A stretch of DNA of 64,000 bases. Origin: Chlorogloeopsis fritschii (GTDB taxonomy: Bacteria; Cyanobacteriota; Cyanobacteriia; Cyanobacteriales; Nostocaceae). The position numbers and the translations under genes are program-made. Shown in pieces: positions 34,194 through 43,080 of this stretch (positions within the stretch are counted from its first letter, which is position 1; each line of letters starts with the position of its first letter). The notes under the pieces were generated by a model that did not search any database, was not told where the DNA came from, and saw only the letters and a program-made list of their open reading frames with translations. The stretch lies in assembly GCF_043099315.1 (NCBI RefSeq), contig NZ_CP170746.1; one strand, 5' to 3'.

Positions 34194-36722
34194 ATGCGAG
34201 CAGTACTGATGGCAGGAGGATCGGGAACGCGACTTCGTCCGCTAACTTGCGATCTCCCGAAACCGATGGTACCCATTCTAAACCGACCGATTGCCGAACA
34301 TATTATCAATCTTCTCAAACGACATGAAATTACAGAAGTAATTGCCACACTGCATTATTTACCTGATGCTTTGCGGGATTATTTTCAAGACGGTAATGAT
34401 TTTGGCGTACAAATTACTTACGCTGTAGAAGAAGATCAGCCTTTGGGTACTGCTGGCTGCGTAAAAAATATTGCCGAACTTTTGGATGAAACATTTTTAG
34501 TAATTAGTGGAGATAGCATCACAGATTTTGATCTGAGTGCAGCAATTGAATTTCACAAACAAAAAAAATCAAAAGCAACTCTGATTTTAACCCGCGTTCC
34601 CAATCCAATTGAATTTGGGGTCGTGATTACTGATGAGGAAGATAGAATTGGTCGATTTTTGGAAAAGCCTTCTACTAGCGAAATATTTTCTGATACTGTT
34701 AACACCGGCGCTTATATTCTAGAACCAGAAGTTTTAGAGTACTTACCAGCTAATCAAGAATCTGACTTCTCTAAAGATTTATTTCCGTTACTGCTAGAAA
34801 AAGGCGAGCCAATGTATGGTTACATCGCTAAAGGCTACTGGTGCGATGTTGGTCATTTAGATGCCTATCGAGATGCTCAATATGATGCATTAGATCGCAA
34901 AGTAAAGCTTGACTTTCCTTATCAGGAAATTTCTCCAGGTTTATGGGTTGGTCAAAATACTTACATAGATCCCTCTGCTGTAATTGAAACTCCTACCATT
35001 ATTGGCGACAATTGTCGCATCGGTGCCAGAGTTAATATTGAAGCAGGAACCGTAATTGGAGATAATGTCACCATCGGCGCTGATGCTAATCTCAAACGCC
35101 CGATTGTTTGGAATGGAGCAATTATAGGCGATGAGGCACATTTGTCGGCTTGTGTGATTTCTCGTGGTACCCGTGTAGATCGTCGCGCTCATGTATTAGA
35201 AGCTGCTGTAGTCGGTTCACTTTCAACCGTAGGAGAAGAAGCCCAAATTAGTCCCGGCGTAAGGGTTTGGCCAAGTAAAAAGATTGAATCGGGGGCGATT
35301 CTAAATATTAACTTAATTTGGGGTAACACCGCTCAACGCAACTTGTTTGGACAACGGGGTGTACAAGGGTTGGCAAATATTGATATTACCCCAGAATTTG
35401 CGGTGAAGTTGGGCGCTGCTTATGGTTCCACTTTGAAACCCGGTTCTAAAGTCACAGTTTCGCGCGATCAACGAAATATCTCTCGGATGGTTACCCGATC
35501 GCTAATTGCCGGTTTGATGTCTGTGGGTGTTAATATCCAAAACCTGGATGCTACAGCTATCCCCATAGCACGTACAGTTATACCAACGATGGGAGTAGCT
35601 GGCGGTATCCACGTGCGAGTACATCCCGATCGCCCAGATTACATTTTGATCGAATTTTTGGATGCTAAGGGCATTAATATTTCCAAAGCCCAAGAAAAGA
35701 AAATTGAAGGAGCTTACTTCAAAGAAGATATGCGGCGATCGCTAATTCATGAAATTGGTGATGTTGCCTATCCCAGCCAAGTCGTTGACATTTATTGCAC
35801 TGCCTTTGAAAAGCTGTTACACATAGATACACTTCGTAATAGCCGAGCAAAAGTAGTAATAGACTACGTTTACGCCGTCTCTGGTGCCGTGCTACCGCAA
35901 ATGTTAGATAAGTATGGGGCAGATGCGGTGGTACTCAATGCTAGTCTCAATAAAACTGCAGTCTCTACTACAGATCGCGAAGCACTACTAGCACAATTGG
36001 GTCAAGTGGTGGAGGCATTAAAGGCTAACTTTGGTGTTCAAGTATCGGCAAACGGCGAACAACTGATTTTAGTTGATGAATCTGGCATCCCGATTCGCGG
36101 CGAAATGCTAACAGCACTAATGGTAGACATGATGTTAACCTCTAATCCCAGAGGAACAGTAGTTGTACCCGTACACGCATCTAGTGCTGTAGAACAAATT
36201 GCCCGTCGCCACGATGGCAGAGTGATTCGCACCAAAGCCAACCCTACAGCATTGATGGAAACCAGTTATAAAACTACGAATGTAGTTTTGGGAGGTAGTG
36301 CAGACACAGGTTTCATTTTCCCGCAACTGCATCCAGGGTTTGACTCAATGTTCTGCATTGCCAAGATTATTGAAATGCTGACAATTCAAGAGCGATCGCT
36401 TGCTTCTGTGCGATCGGAGTTACCACGTGTGATTCACAAATCTCACACAATTCGTTGCCCTTGGACAGCCAAAGGAGCACTGATGCGCTACTTAGTGGAA
36501 ACTCATCCCGCCCAAAGCCTAGAATTAATAGATGGGGTAAAAATCTGTCAACCTCACGATGACAGTTGGGTGCTAGTCTTACCAGATGCTAGCGAACCAC
36601 TCGTACATTTGTACGCCAACAGTCACGATCGCGATTGGGTGGATGAGACTTTGAGACAGTATCGTACCCGTGTTCAAGTGTTTGTGGAAAAAGAACAGGA
36701 AGAGTTGGTGGCAGAAGTGTAA
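34194..36722 (+). CDS. Sugar-1-phosphate nucleotidyltransferase / phosphomannomutase-like fusion
   Basis: This 842-aa protein has three parts. Residues 1-235 are a nucleotidyltransferase with MRAVLMAGGSGTRLRPLT, LPKPMVPILNRP and ISGDSITDFD. Residues 250-375 are left-handed hexapeptide repeats (IIGDNCRIGARVNI, VIGDNVTIGADANL). Residues 395-842 follow the fold order of alpha-D-phosphohexomutases. The first part should make an NDP-sugar such as GDP-mannose for surface glycans. The mutase half looks inactive: the phosphoserine loop reads GVAGGIHVRVHPD, and the DGDGDR metal loop reads VSANGEQL. Family members are often annotated mannose-1-phosphate guanylyltransferase, but the nucleotide is not proven. 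AGGAGG before the ATG supports the start. Confidence 0.9.
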   Translation: MRAVLMAGGSGTRLRPLTCDLPKPMVPILNRPIAEHIINLLKRHEITEVIATLHYLPDALRDYFQDGNDFGVQITYAVEEDQPLGTAGCVKNIAELLDETFLVISGDSITDFDLSAAIEFHKQKKSKATLILTRVPNPIEFGVVITDEEDRIGRFLEKPSTSEIFSDTVNTGAYILEPEVLEYLPANQESDFSKDLFPLLLEKGEPMYGYIAKGYWCDVGHLDAYRDAQYDALDRKVKLDFPYQEISPGLWVGQNTYIDPSAVIETPTIIGDNCRIGARVNIEAGTVIGDNVTIGADANLKRPIVWNGAIIGDEAHLSACVISRGTRVDRRAHVLEAAVVGSLSTVGEEAQISPGVRVWPSKKIESGAILNINLIWGNTAQRNLFGQRGVQGLANIDITPEFAVKLGAAYGSTLKPGSKVTVSRDQRNISRMVTRSLIAGLMSVGVNIQNLDATAIPIARTVIPTMGVAGGIHVRVHPDRPDYILIEFLDAKGINISKAQEKKIEGAYFKEDMRRSLIHEIGDVAYPSQVVDIYCTAFEKLLHIDTLRNSRAKVVIDYVYAVSGAVLPQMLDKYGADAVVLNASLNKTAVSTTDREALLAQLGQVVEALKANFGVQVSANGEQLILVDESGIPIRGEMLTALMVDMMLTSNPRGTVVVPVHASSAVEQIARRHDGRVIRTKANPTALMETSYKTTNVVLGGSADTGFIFPQLHPGFDSMFCIAKIIEMLTIQERSLASVRSELPRVIHKSHTIRCPWTAKGALMRYLVETHPAQSLELIDGVKICQPHDDSWVLVLPDASEPLVHLYANSHDRDWVDETLRQYRTRVQVFVEKEQEELVAEV

Positions 36723-36992
36723 GTAGGGAAAAGGGAAAAGGGGACAAGGAGGTGAGGGAGGCGAGGAAGTGTAAGAGTAAATTCTTCCCCATCTTCCCTA
36801 TTTCTTCCTCCCCCGCTCTCCCACTCCTGTTGTGTAACCTATAACCTTTTCCCTATCAATGCTCGCTTTCTTCGGTTTAGTAATGTGCTTGAGTATACTA
36901 AGGACTTTAATAACTCATTGGCACGATTACGCATATCAAAAATACCTGAAGTGGCGTATCTTGGCGGATTGCCTTTGACGACACGCTACTAA

Positions 36993-37865
36993 TTAAATAT
37001 ACTTCTTCAATATCAGCCCTAACTTCTCCTTTGTTGCCGCCGGAACTTTATCTAACGGCGTCAAAATTGCATACTTCAAAGCTGAATGAGCTGTACTAGG
37101 GGGTGGATTTTCACTCAGACGCCGCACGGTTTCTTGAATTACTTTTTGTGCATTTACGGCATTACGCTGTAAATTACTTACTACCATATCTACTGTCACA
37201 CTGTCATGATCGGAATGCCAGCAATCATAATCTGTTGCTAGGGCTAAGGTTGCATAGGCAATTTCTGCCTCCCGTGCTAGTTTTGCCTCTGGTAAATTCG
37301 TCATCCCGATTACCGTTGCACCCCAACTGCGGTAAAGATTTGATTCTGCCTTAGTAGAAAATGCTGGCCCTTCCATGCACACATAGGTACCGCCTTGATG
37401 TAGACTAACATTTGGTAAGTTGAGGGAAGCGATCGCATCTGCTAACACCCCTGCCAAATTCCGGCAAATTGGATCGCCAAAAGCGATGTGAGCAACAATT
37501 CCTTCTCCAAAAAATGTAGATACCCGATTTTTAGTTCTATCAATAAATTGATCGGGAACCACCATATCCAGAGGTTTTACTTCTTCTTTCAAGGAACCAA
37601 CCGCACTCGCCGATATTAAATACTCCACACCCAATTGCTTCATCGCATAGATATTAGCGCGAAATGGCAACTCCGAAGGCAAAAGCGTATGATTGCGGTT
37701 ATGACGTGCTAAAAAAGCTACACGTGTTCCCTCCAAAGTTCCCATAATTAAAGCATCAGACGGGTAACCAAAAGGTGTCTGAATTTGCACCTCTTCTACA
37801 TCTTTGAGGGCATCCATCTTATATAAGCCGCTGCCACCAATGATTCCAATTTGAGCTTCAGCCAT
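36993..37865 (-). CDS. mtnP: S-methyl-5'-thioadenosine phosphorylase
   Basis: This 290-aa protein has the PNP/UDP phosphorylase family II layout: IGIIGGSGLYKMDAL, phosphate-binding RHNRNHTLLPSELPFRANIY, VCMEGPAFSTKAESNLYRSW, and VIGMTNLPEAKLAREAEIAY with the Asp in LATDYDCWH for base recognition. It cleaves methylthioadenosine to adenine and methylthioribose-1-phosphate in methionine salvage. The rest of the salvage pathway is not in the window. The 270-bp spacer downstream, up to the fusion gene, contains purine-rich AAGGGAAAAGGGGACAAGG repeats. Confidence 0.94.
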   Translation of the reverse strand: MAEAQIGIIGGSGLYKMDALKDVEEVQIQTPFGYPSDALIMGTLEGTRVAFLARHNRNHTLLPSELPFRANIYAMKQLGVEYLISASAVGSLKEEVKPLDMVVPDQFIDRTKNRVSTFFGEGIVAHIAFGDPICRNLAGVLADAIASLNLPNVSLHQGGTYVCMEGPAFSTKAESNLYRSWGATVIGMTNLPEAKLAREAEIAYATLALATDYDCWHSDHDSVTVDMVVSNLQRNAVNAQKVIQETVRRLSENPPPSTAHSALKYAILTPLDKVPAATKEKLGLILKKYI

Positions 37866-38043
37866 TATTTGTAACCTCTAGCTTCCTGCAATGCCAAGTT
37901 ATTGTACTGGTAAATGCGTGCATAACTAAATTGCTGGCAGGTTTGTTGGCGTTTTTATTGAAAATAAAGTGCGATTCAGACACCTATGTGATTTCCTCAA
38001 ACAAAAAAGCGGGAAAATCCCACACCAAAACATGAAAATCTCT

Positions 38044-38598
38044 TTACCTATCCCCTTTCATTGCTTCAATCTGAAAATTTTGAAACGTTATCTGACAGCC
38101 TTCGTTTTCTGGAGATGCGCACACCAGCCCTACCTGCACTGTTTCTTTCTCAGTTAGGTATGCAGTCGTGAGAGTGGTGTAACTTTCACCATCAATAGAA
38201 TATTGCACTTCTATGCTGCTACCTCCGCGCTGTAAACACAACCACAACGAAGGAGGCTTGTCTAATAATGGCACAACTGTCCAGTCGGATTGCTCATTTG
38301 TGATCACTGTACTCACAAAATGCATCCCGTCTACAAATTCAATGCTAGATTTAAACCAAGTTCTCTCATCGACTCGAATCATGAGTCCTGCTTGTCCGTA
38401 GATATTCTCATACTGATTGATAATTTTGACTCGCGCAGTAAAATCTCCCTTGACTTCTTGATAGTAGAAGTTGCCATTGTCGCGAATATAGCCACAATCA
38501 ACTCTACGCCAAAAATCTGTTTTAGCTCCAGACGTTACAACAATCAAGTCTTCTTGATGCTCCCAATTAGGCGGCTCATTATACCATCGCATCAGCAT
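38044..38598 (-). CDS. DUF1349 (concanavalin-like) protein
   Basis: With the Met at 38598 (MLMRWYNEPPNW) this is 184 aa. It shows the DUF1349 pattern: VTSGAKTDFWRRVDCGYIRDNG, FYYQEVKGDFTARVKI, QAGLMIRVDERTWFKSSIE, and VGLVCASPENEGCQITFQNF, describing a beta-sandwich related to concanavalin-like glycan-binding folds. E. coli-type relatives are of unknown function; a carbohydrate link is inference. An upstream Met at 38625 is in frame but adds a non-conserved tail. The gene follows the peptidoglycan-binding gene on the same strand but is separated by a terminator-like hairpin. Confidence 0.82.
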   Translation of the reverse strand: MLMRWYNEPPNWEHQEDLIVVTSGAKTDFWRRVDCGYIRDNGNFYYQEVKGDFTARVKIINQYENIYGQAGLMIRVDERTWFKSSIEFVDGMHFVSTVITNEQSDWTVVPLLDKPPSLWLCLQRGGSSIEVQYSIDGESYTTLTTAYLTEKETVQVGLVCASPENEGCQITFQNFQIEAMKGDR

Positions 38599-38736
38599 AA
38601 TCAGATCCTCGGTTAAATTGCGCAAAATTGACTCTTTATTTTTACTTTACAAGTAGTATATTCATTTAGAAAAAGTAGCAGTGATAAAACTTCACCCAAC
38701 TGGGTGATTGGGATGTTTCTGTTACAAAAGCGAAAT

Positions 38737-38763
38737 CTCGTTTATGTTCTCTACATAAACGAG
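38737..38763 (-). terminator. Hairpin after the peptidoglycan-binding gene
   Basis: CTCGTTTATGT pairs perfectly over 11 bp with ACATAAACGAG across a 5-nt loop, 20 bp beyond the stop of the minus-strand gene; ATTTCGCTTTT follows on that strand. Confidence 0.7.
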
Positions 38764-38782
38764 TCTTAAACTCAGGCTTTTA

Positions 38783-39898
38783 CTAAAACCGTTCTACGCG
38801 GGCATCAAAACCGAGTTCACGTAAATATTGAGAATGCTGTTCTGCTTCAGAGCGATCGCGAAATGCTCCGGCATTTACGTAATTTCCTAATCTAGATTTA
38901 GCTGCAAAAGCTTTGGGGAGGTAATTACGCACTCTAGGAAGAGTATCAGCTCGACGAATTGGAACAACTACGACATAGCGATTTACCGCCGCGGGCTTCG
39001 CAGGATTTTGAATTGCAGTAAGATTGTCTGTGCTCAATCCCAATCTTTGCCAAGTTGAAAAATCTACATTTCCAGTTGGATACATCCCAGCATCTCGTTG
39101 GAATTGCGCTACAGCATTTCTGGTTGTGGCACCGTAATAACCTGTGATCTGATCTGTAAAAAATCCTAGTTCGCGCAAACGTTGCTGCACAGTTGACACT
39201 CGCGAACTGTTCTCGCCCAAACAGATATAACCGCTATTTCTCGAACAACGAGGGTTTGAACTTCCCGTGGCTCCAGATAGTTTTGCTAAGGTTTGAGCGT
39301 CGGCAATGCCACTAGGTGTGAGTTGGTTATCTCGTTGGAAAAGAACTACAGCTTCTGTAGTTACAGTACCAAAATAACCAGTGGGATTTCCCCGAAAATA
39401 GCCTAATTGTTGTAATTTTCTCTGTAATTCTGACACCTCTGGCCCGGCATCCCCTTCATTGAGATTATAGGGAAAGCGATCGCCATTACTACTGAAATCA
39501 TAGCTTTGATATGACTGTTCATTCTGACACGCAATTTGTAAGGCTTGTTGAGTTTGCGAGCCTACTTTGCCGGTTGTGCCTATGTTATTAGCTCGCTGAA
39601 ATTCTTTGACAGCTTCTTCAGTCAACCCACCAAATTTACCGTTGATCGGCCCTTGAAAGTATCCTAATCTTTGTAAACATCTTTGAAGATTAGTAACGTC
39701 AGAACTGCTATCTCCTCGTTGCAGTGCTAATACTTGTCCGGTGTTTAAAACTGTTAAGGTGACTGCCAAAGATAAAAGCTGTGCCATTCCACCGTTAAAA
39801 TATTTATTTTTAGGCACTTTGGTTATAAATTTACAGTTAAATTGGGTTTTAGATGTTTGGTATACAAAATTAAAATGTAAAGAACTAATATTTCCCAT
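38783..39898 (-). CDS. Exported peptidoglycan-binding protein with three PG_binding_1 repeats
   Basis: This 371-aa protein contains three consecutive PG_binding_1 repeats: LQRGDSSSDVTNLQRCLQRL (first), LNEGDAGPEVSELQRKLQQL (second) and LGENSSRVSTVQQRLREL (third), each followed by GYF/GFF and a TEEAVKEFQ-like helix. A C-terminal SPOR-like segment contains YVNAGAFRDRSEAEQHSQYL. The N-terminal residues (MGNISSLHFNFVYQT) precede a hydrophobic segment LLSLAVTLTVLNTG, giving a late signal peptide, a pattern I have seen in cyanobacterial relatives. It should bind murein in the periplasm. The ATG at 39787 is an alternative start. Confidence 0.88.
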   Translation of the reverse strand: MGNISSLHFNFVYQTSKTQFNCKFITKVPKNKYFNGGMAQLLSLAVTLTVLNTGQVLALQRGDSSSDVTNLQRCLQRLGYFQGPINGKFGGLTEEAVKEFQRANNIGTTGKVGSQTQQALQIACQNEQSYQSYDFSSNGDRFPYNLNEGDAGPEVSELQRKLQQLGYFRGNPTGYFGTVTTEAVVLFQRDNQLTPSGIADAQTLAKLSGATGSSNPRCSRNSGYICLGENSSRVSTVQQRLRELGFFTDQITGYYGATTRNAVAQFQRDAGMYPTGNVDFSTWQRLGLSTDNLTAIQNPAKPAAVNRYVVVVPIRRADTLPRVRNYLPKAFAAKSRLGNYVNAGAFRDRSEAEQHSQYLRELGFDARVERF

Positions 39899-40242
39899 AA
39901 ATAGCTAATTACTAGTTGCTTTGGTTGTTTTCAGTCTGAGATCTGACTGTCAAATTACATTATCCTATGTATAAATACATATTTAATCTTAATTCTAGTT
40001 GCCTACTTACAGTCAAGTCTAGAAATTACACCGCAGTTAACAGTATATTTACGAAATATTAATTAGAGGTAAAGTTAAATAATTAAATTATGTTTAGAAC
40101 TTGAGCCACTTAAGTCGTGTTCGGTGAAAAACTTAAAGGCGGCAGGGGAGCAGGGGGGAAAGAAGATTTTGCAGTGTTTGCACAGATGCACTGAATTAGA
40201 ATTGATGAGGCGAACTTGATATAAAAACTTGCTAATAATTAT
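39899..40242. other. AT-rich spacer, nothing identified
   Basis: 344 bp between two minus-strand genes with no open frame, tRNA or repeat. It should contain the peptidoglycan-binding gene's promoter. GGGGAGCAGGGGGGAAAG at about 40145-40162 is the only purine-rich tract. Confidence 0.4.
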
Positions 40243-42528
40243 TTATGATCCTGAAATTTCTCTGGGTAAAATCAGGGTGAAGGTAGTAAAAGCTGCTTTA
40301 CTTTCTACACAAATTGAGGCTTTTAAATGTTTGACTAACTTCTGTACTAATGCCAATCCCATCCCTGTACCTGTGTGTTGCCACGGATCGTTGTGAGGAA
40401 TGCGATAAAACGGATCGAAAATCCGTGAGAGTTGATTGGTTGCGATTTCAATGCCATAATTAGTGACCCTAATCTGCACACTTTCTGCTGTGGCAGAAGC
40501 AGCAATAGTTATGGAACCACCAGCAGGTGTATATTTACAGGCGTTATTTATAAGTTCTGTGATAATACGTTCTAGATCGGTAATATCTGTTTCTAGACAA
40601 GGAAGTTCACTAGCTATATCTAAAATTAAGTGCTGTTCGCGACAGGCGGTGAGTTCTCGAAAAGATTCAACAATCGGAGGAAGCCAAGATTGCAAGTCGA
40701 TCGCTATTAAAGTTAGAGGTTCGATTTCGGCTTCTAGATACGTAAGCGTTAGCAGATCATTAATTAATTTGCTTTCGCGCCCGCATTCACTCTGGAGAAT
40801 CTGCAAAAGCTGTGATACTAGCTCTATGTCCAATATTTTTTCTTGTTTAATGACACTATCAAGTGTCTGAACAGCAAGGCAAATACTTGTAATTGGTGTT
40901 CGCAGTTCATGAGAAAGAGTTCTCAGGAATTCGTGTTTGAGGTTTTCGAGTTTTTCTACTTCTGTTACCCGTGTCGTGGCTTGTTGGCAAAGACGAGATT
41001 GACAAATAGCGATCGCACATTGATTTGCGATCTGCTGCACTAGATTGACTTCCCATTCCGCAAACTCTTTTTCTGTTGCCCTAGTCAGCCAGATATTTCC
41101 CATCACTCCTTGCCCATCAAAAATTGGACAAGCCAGCTGTGTGACTACAACTAACCTGGGATTCCAATCCCGGATAATTTTCTCGAATTGCAAGGGTTGT
41201 TTTTGCAAGAGTGGCTGATACAGTTCTGGAAAGTCTTCAATTACTCTAATTGCTCCCTGGCAAAGAGGAGGAGTAGTTGTGTATTCGTAAGCAACAGTAG
41301 TAAGGGTGTAGGTGGTGTTGTACAGTTCGATTTGGCATCGCTCAACTTGTAATATTCGTCCCAATTCCTCAGTCGCTGTTTTTAAAATTCTGTCTATGTC
41401 TAGATTGTCACGGATTTGTTCGCTCAGACGTTGCATTAAGCTTTGCACTTGGAGAGTTTGCTGTTGCAATCTCAGTTGGGCTTGCAGAGTTTGTACCTGC
41501 TGATGTAGTTTTGCTTGTTGGGTGGCAATTCCAATTTGAGTCGCTAATTGCTCTAGCAAATCGATTTCTGTTTGCTGCCATTGTCGTGGCTCCCAGCAGT
41601 GCTGGGCAATTAATAGCCCCCATAAATCTTGCTGAAACACAATTGGCACTACCAAATTAGCTCTCACCTGCAAAGAAGCCAAAATATCTATTTGACAGGG
41701 GTGTAATCCTGCTGCATGAATGTCTTCCACAATTTGAATACAACCACGCTTGTAACGTTCTAAGTGTCTTTCGGTAAAGCAGCTGGCTGGAATATTTGTT
41801 CCCAACAGTGGACTACCAAGGGCAATAGTTGATTCTGCAACTATGACTCCATTACCATTAGTCTGGAAGCGATAAATTAACACGCGATCGCTAATCAAAA
41901 ATCGTCGCAGTTCCACAACTGTCTGATTGAGGATCGCATCCAAATCCAAAGATGCGCGAATTCTTTGGGCAATGTTTCCTAATAGCTTTTCTCTTTCGGC
42001 TTGACGGTTGAGTGCTTCTTCTGCCCGCTTGCGATCGCTAATATTAGTACTAGTGCCAATCAAGCGGTAAATACGTGAACTTCCATCCGATAATGGAGTT
42101 AAAGTTGTACTCCACCATGTGGAAATTCCTTGAAATTTTAAGCATTCTTCATAGGAAATAGTTTTACCAAAACGTATACACTCTGCATAATGCTGACGCA
42201 CCTTCGCTGCATCTGCTGGTGAAAACACCTCTTCTGGTGTTTTACCTTGTAGCTCCTCTGAACTCATACCGATCCAGCGCTCATGAATTGGATTGATTCC
42301 TAGATACCGAAAGTTACCATCCTCTAGAACATCAACCACAAATATAGATGCCTGCACAAAATTGTAGATGCTGCAAAAAAACTGTTGATTATTCTGATTT
42401 TCTATATCCGTATTGACTTGAAAATAGTGACAAGACGGCTGTGCCAAATCTAAGATAGATTCAGATGGATTGATATTCATGCGAGAGTCCCTGGTTATGG
42501 TAGCTGAGTCTACTAGGCGCTCTCTCAT
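40243..42528 (-). CDS. PAS-GAF-GAF sensor histidine kinase
   Basis: This 761-aa protein has a PAS domain (about 52-165, with SPADAAKVRQHYAEC and the PAC end IGTSTNISDRKRAEEAL), GAF1 (185-340), a coiled-coil, GAF2 (370-515), a phosphoacceptor His540 in RTLSHELRTPITS, an N-box ELINNACKY and GTGMGLAL (719-726). The G1 box normally DNGxGI reads TNYGIEI (689-695), so ATP binding may be altered. In GAF1 a Cys278 in PCQIDIL occupies the cyanobacteriochrome bilin-attachment position; the DxCF-like spot reads ASCF. No membrane helices. The Met at 42480 is a possible alternative start. No partner regulator is adjacent. Confidence 0.88.
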   Translation of the reverse strand: MRERLVDSATITRDSRMNINPSESILDLAQPSCHYFQVNTDIENQNNQQFFCSIYNFVQASIFVVDVLEDGNFRYLGINPIHERWIGMSSEELQGKTPEEVFSPADAAKVRQHYAECIRFGKTISYEECLKFQGISTWWSTTLTPLSDGSSRIYRLIGTSTNISDRKRAEEALNRQAEREKLLGNIAQRIRASLDLDAILNQTVVELRRFLISDRVLIYRFQTNGNGVIVAESTIALGSPLLGTNIPASCFTERHLERYKRGCIQIVEDIHAAGLHPCQIDILASLQVRANLVVPIVFQQDLWGLLIAQHCWEPRQWQQTEIDLLEQLATQIGIATQQAKLHQQVQTLQAQLRLQQQTLQVQSLMQRLSEQIRDNLDIDRILKTATEELGRILQVERCQIELYNTTYTLTTVAYEYTTTPPLCQGAIRVIEDFPELYQPLLQKQPLQFEKIIRDWNPRLVVVTQLACPIFDGQGVMGNIWLTRATEKEFAEWEVNLVQQIANQCAIAICQSRLCQQATTRVTEVEKLENLKHEFLRTLSHELRTPITSICLAVQTLDSVIKQEKILDIELVSQLLQILQSECGRESKLINDLLTLTYLEAEIEPLTLIAIDLQSWLPPIVESFRELTACREQHLILDIASELPCLETDITDLERIITELINNACKYTPAGGSITIAASATAESVQIRVTNYGIEIATNQLSRIFDPFYRIPHNDPWQHTGTGMGLALVQKLVKHLKASICVESKAAFTTFTLILPREISGS

Positions 42529-43080
42529 ACATATATAAGTTGTGGTAGATACTTTTCAGCGCCTATGGCAAAGTATTTTGAGCGTTTATTGATGCTTATT
42601 TGAATAATGTGCTACTTCTAGTTTGAAAAGCTAGAAAAGCCCATAGGATTAAGCTTAATCAGTCCTGCTAGTTGGAAACTAACATATATTTGCAGCTAGG
42701 TAAAAATACTATGTCAGTGATTTTTAATATTTTCCTAAAATCTTTGCACAAAAAATTATAAAAATCTGATAACGTAGATAAAATTTATAAATCTTCATAA
42801 TTTGAATGAATTTAGGACACTAAAGAGTTGATGTGAGACTGTTTTCCTACATAGCATTCCCAGTCAAGGAATTAAACGTAGAAATTGTCACCACTATCGT
42901 GTAGATGCGTAGATGTCCGGAGTGCAGCTTCAAGGAAAAGTAGGCTACTTTTCTTAGAGTACAGAACTAGGTGCAGTAAAGCAATTACCTTTAGATGCTA
43001 GAGAAAGCAATTCAAAGAAAACATTTCATCACCAAGCATCAAAAAGGTTTCTTTCCCTACACCCCATACCCCTCTTTCGA
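42529..43080. other. 552-bp spacer, no gene seen
   Basis: AT-rich DNA with no usable reading frame. Nothing recognisable apart from a short pyrimidine stretch (CCCTACACCCCATACCCC) near 43056-43073 close to the glcD stop. It should hold the kinase promoter. Confidence 0.4.
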
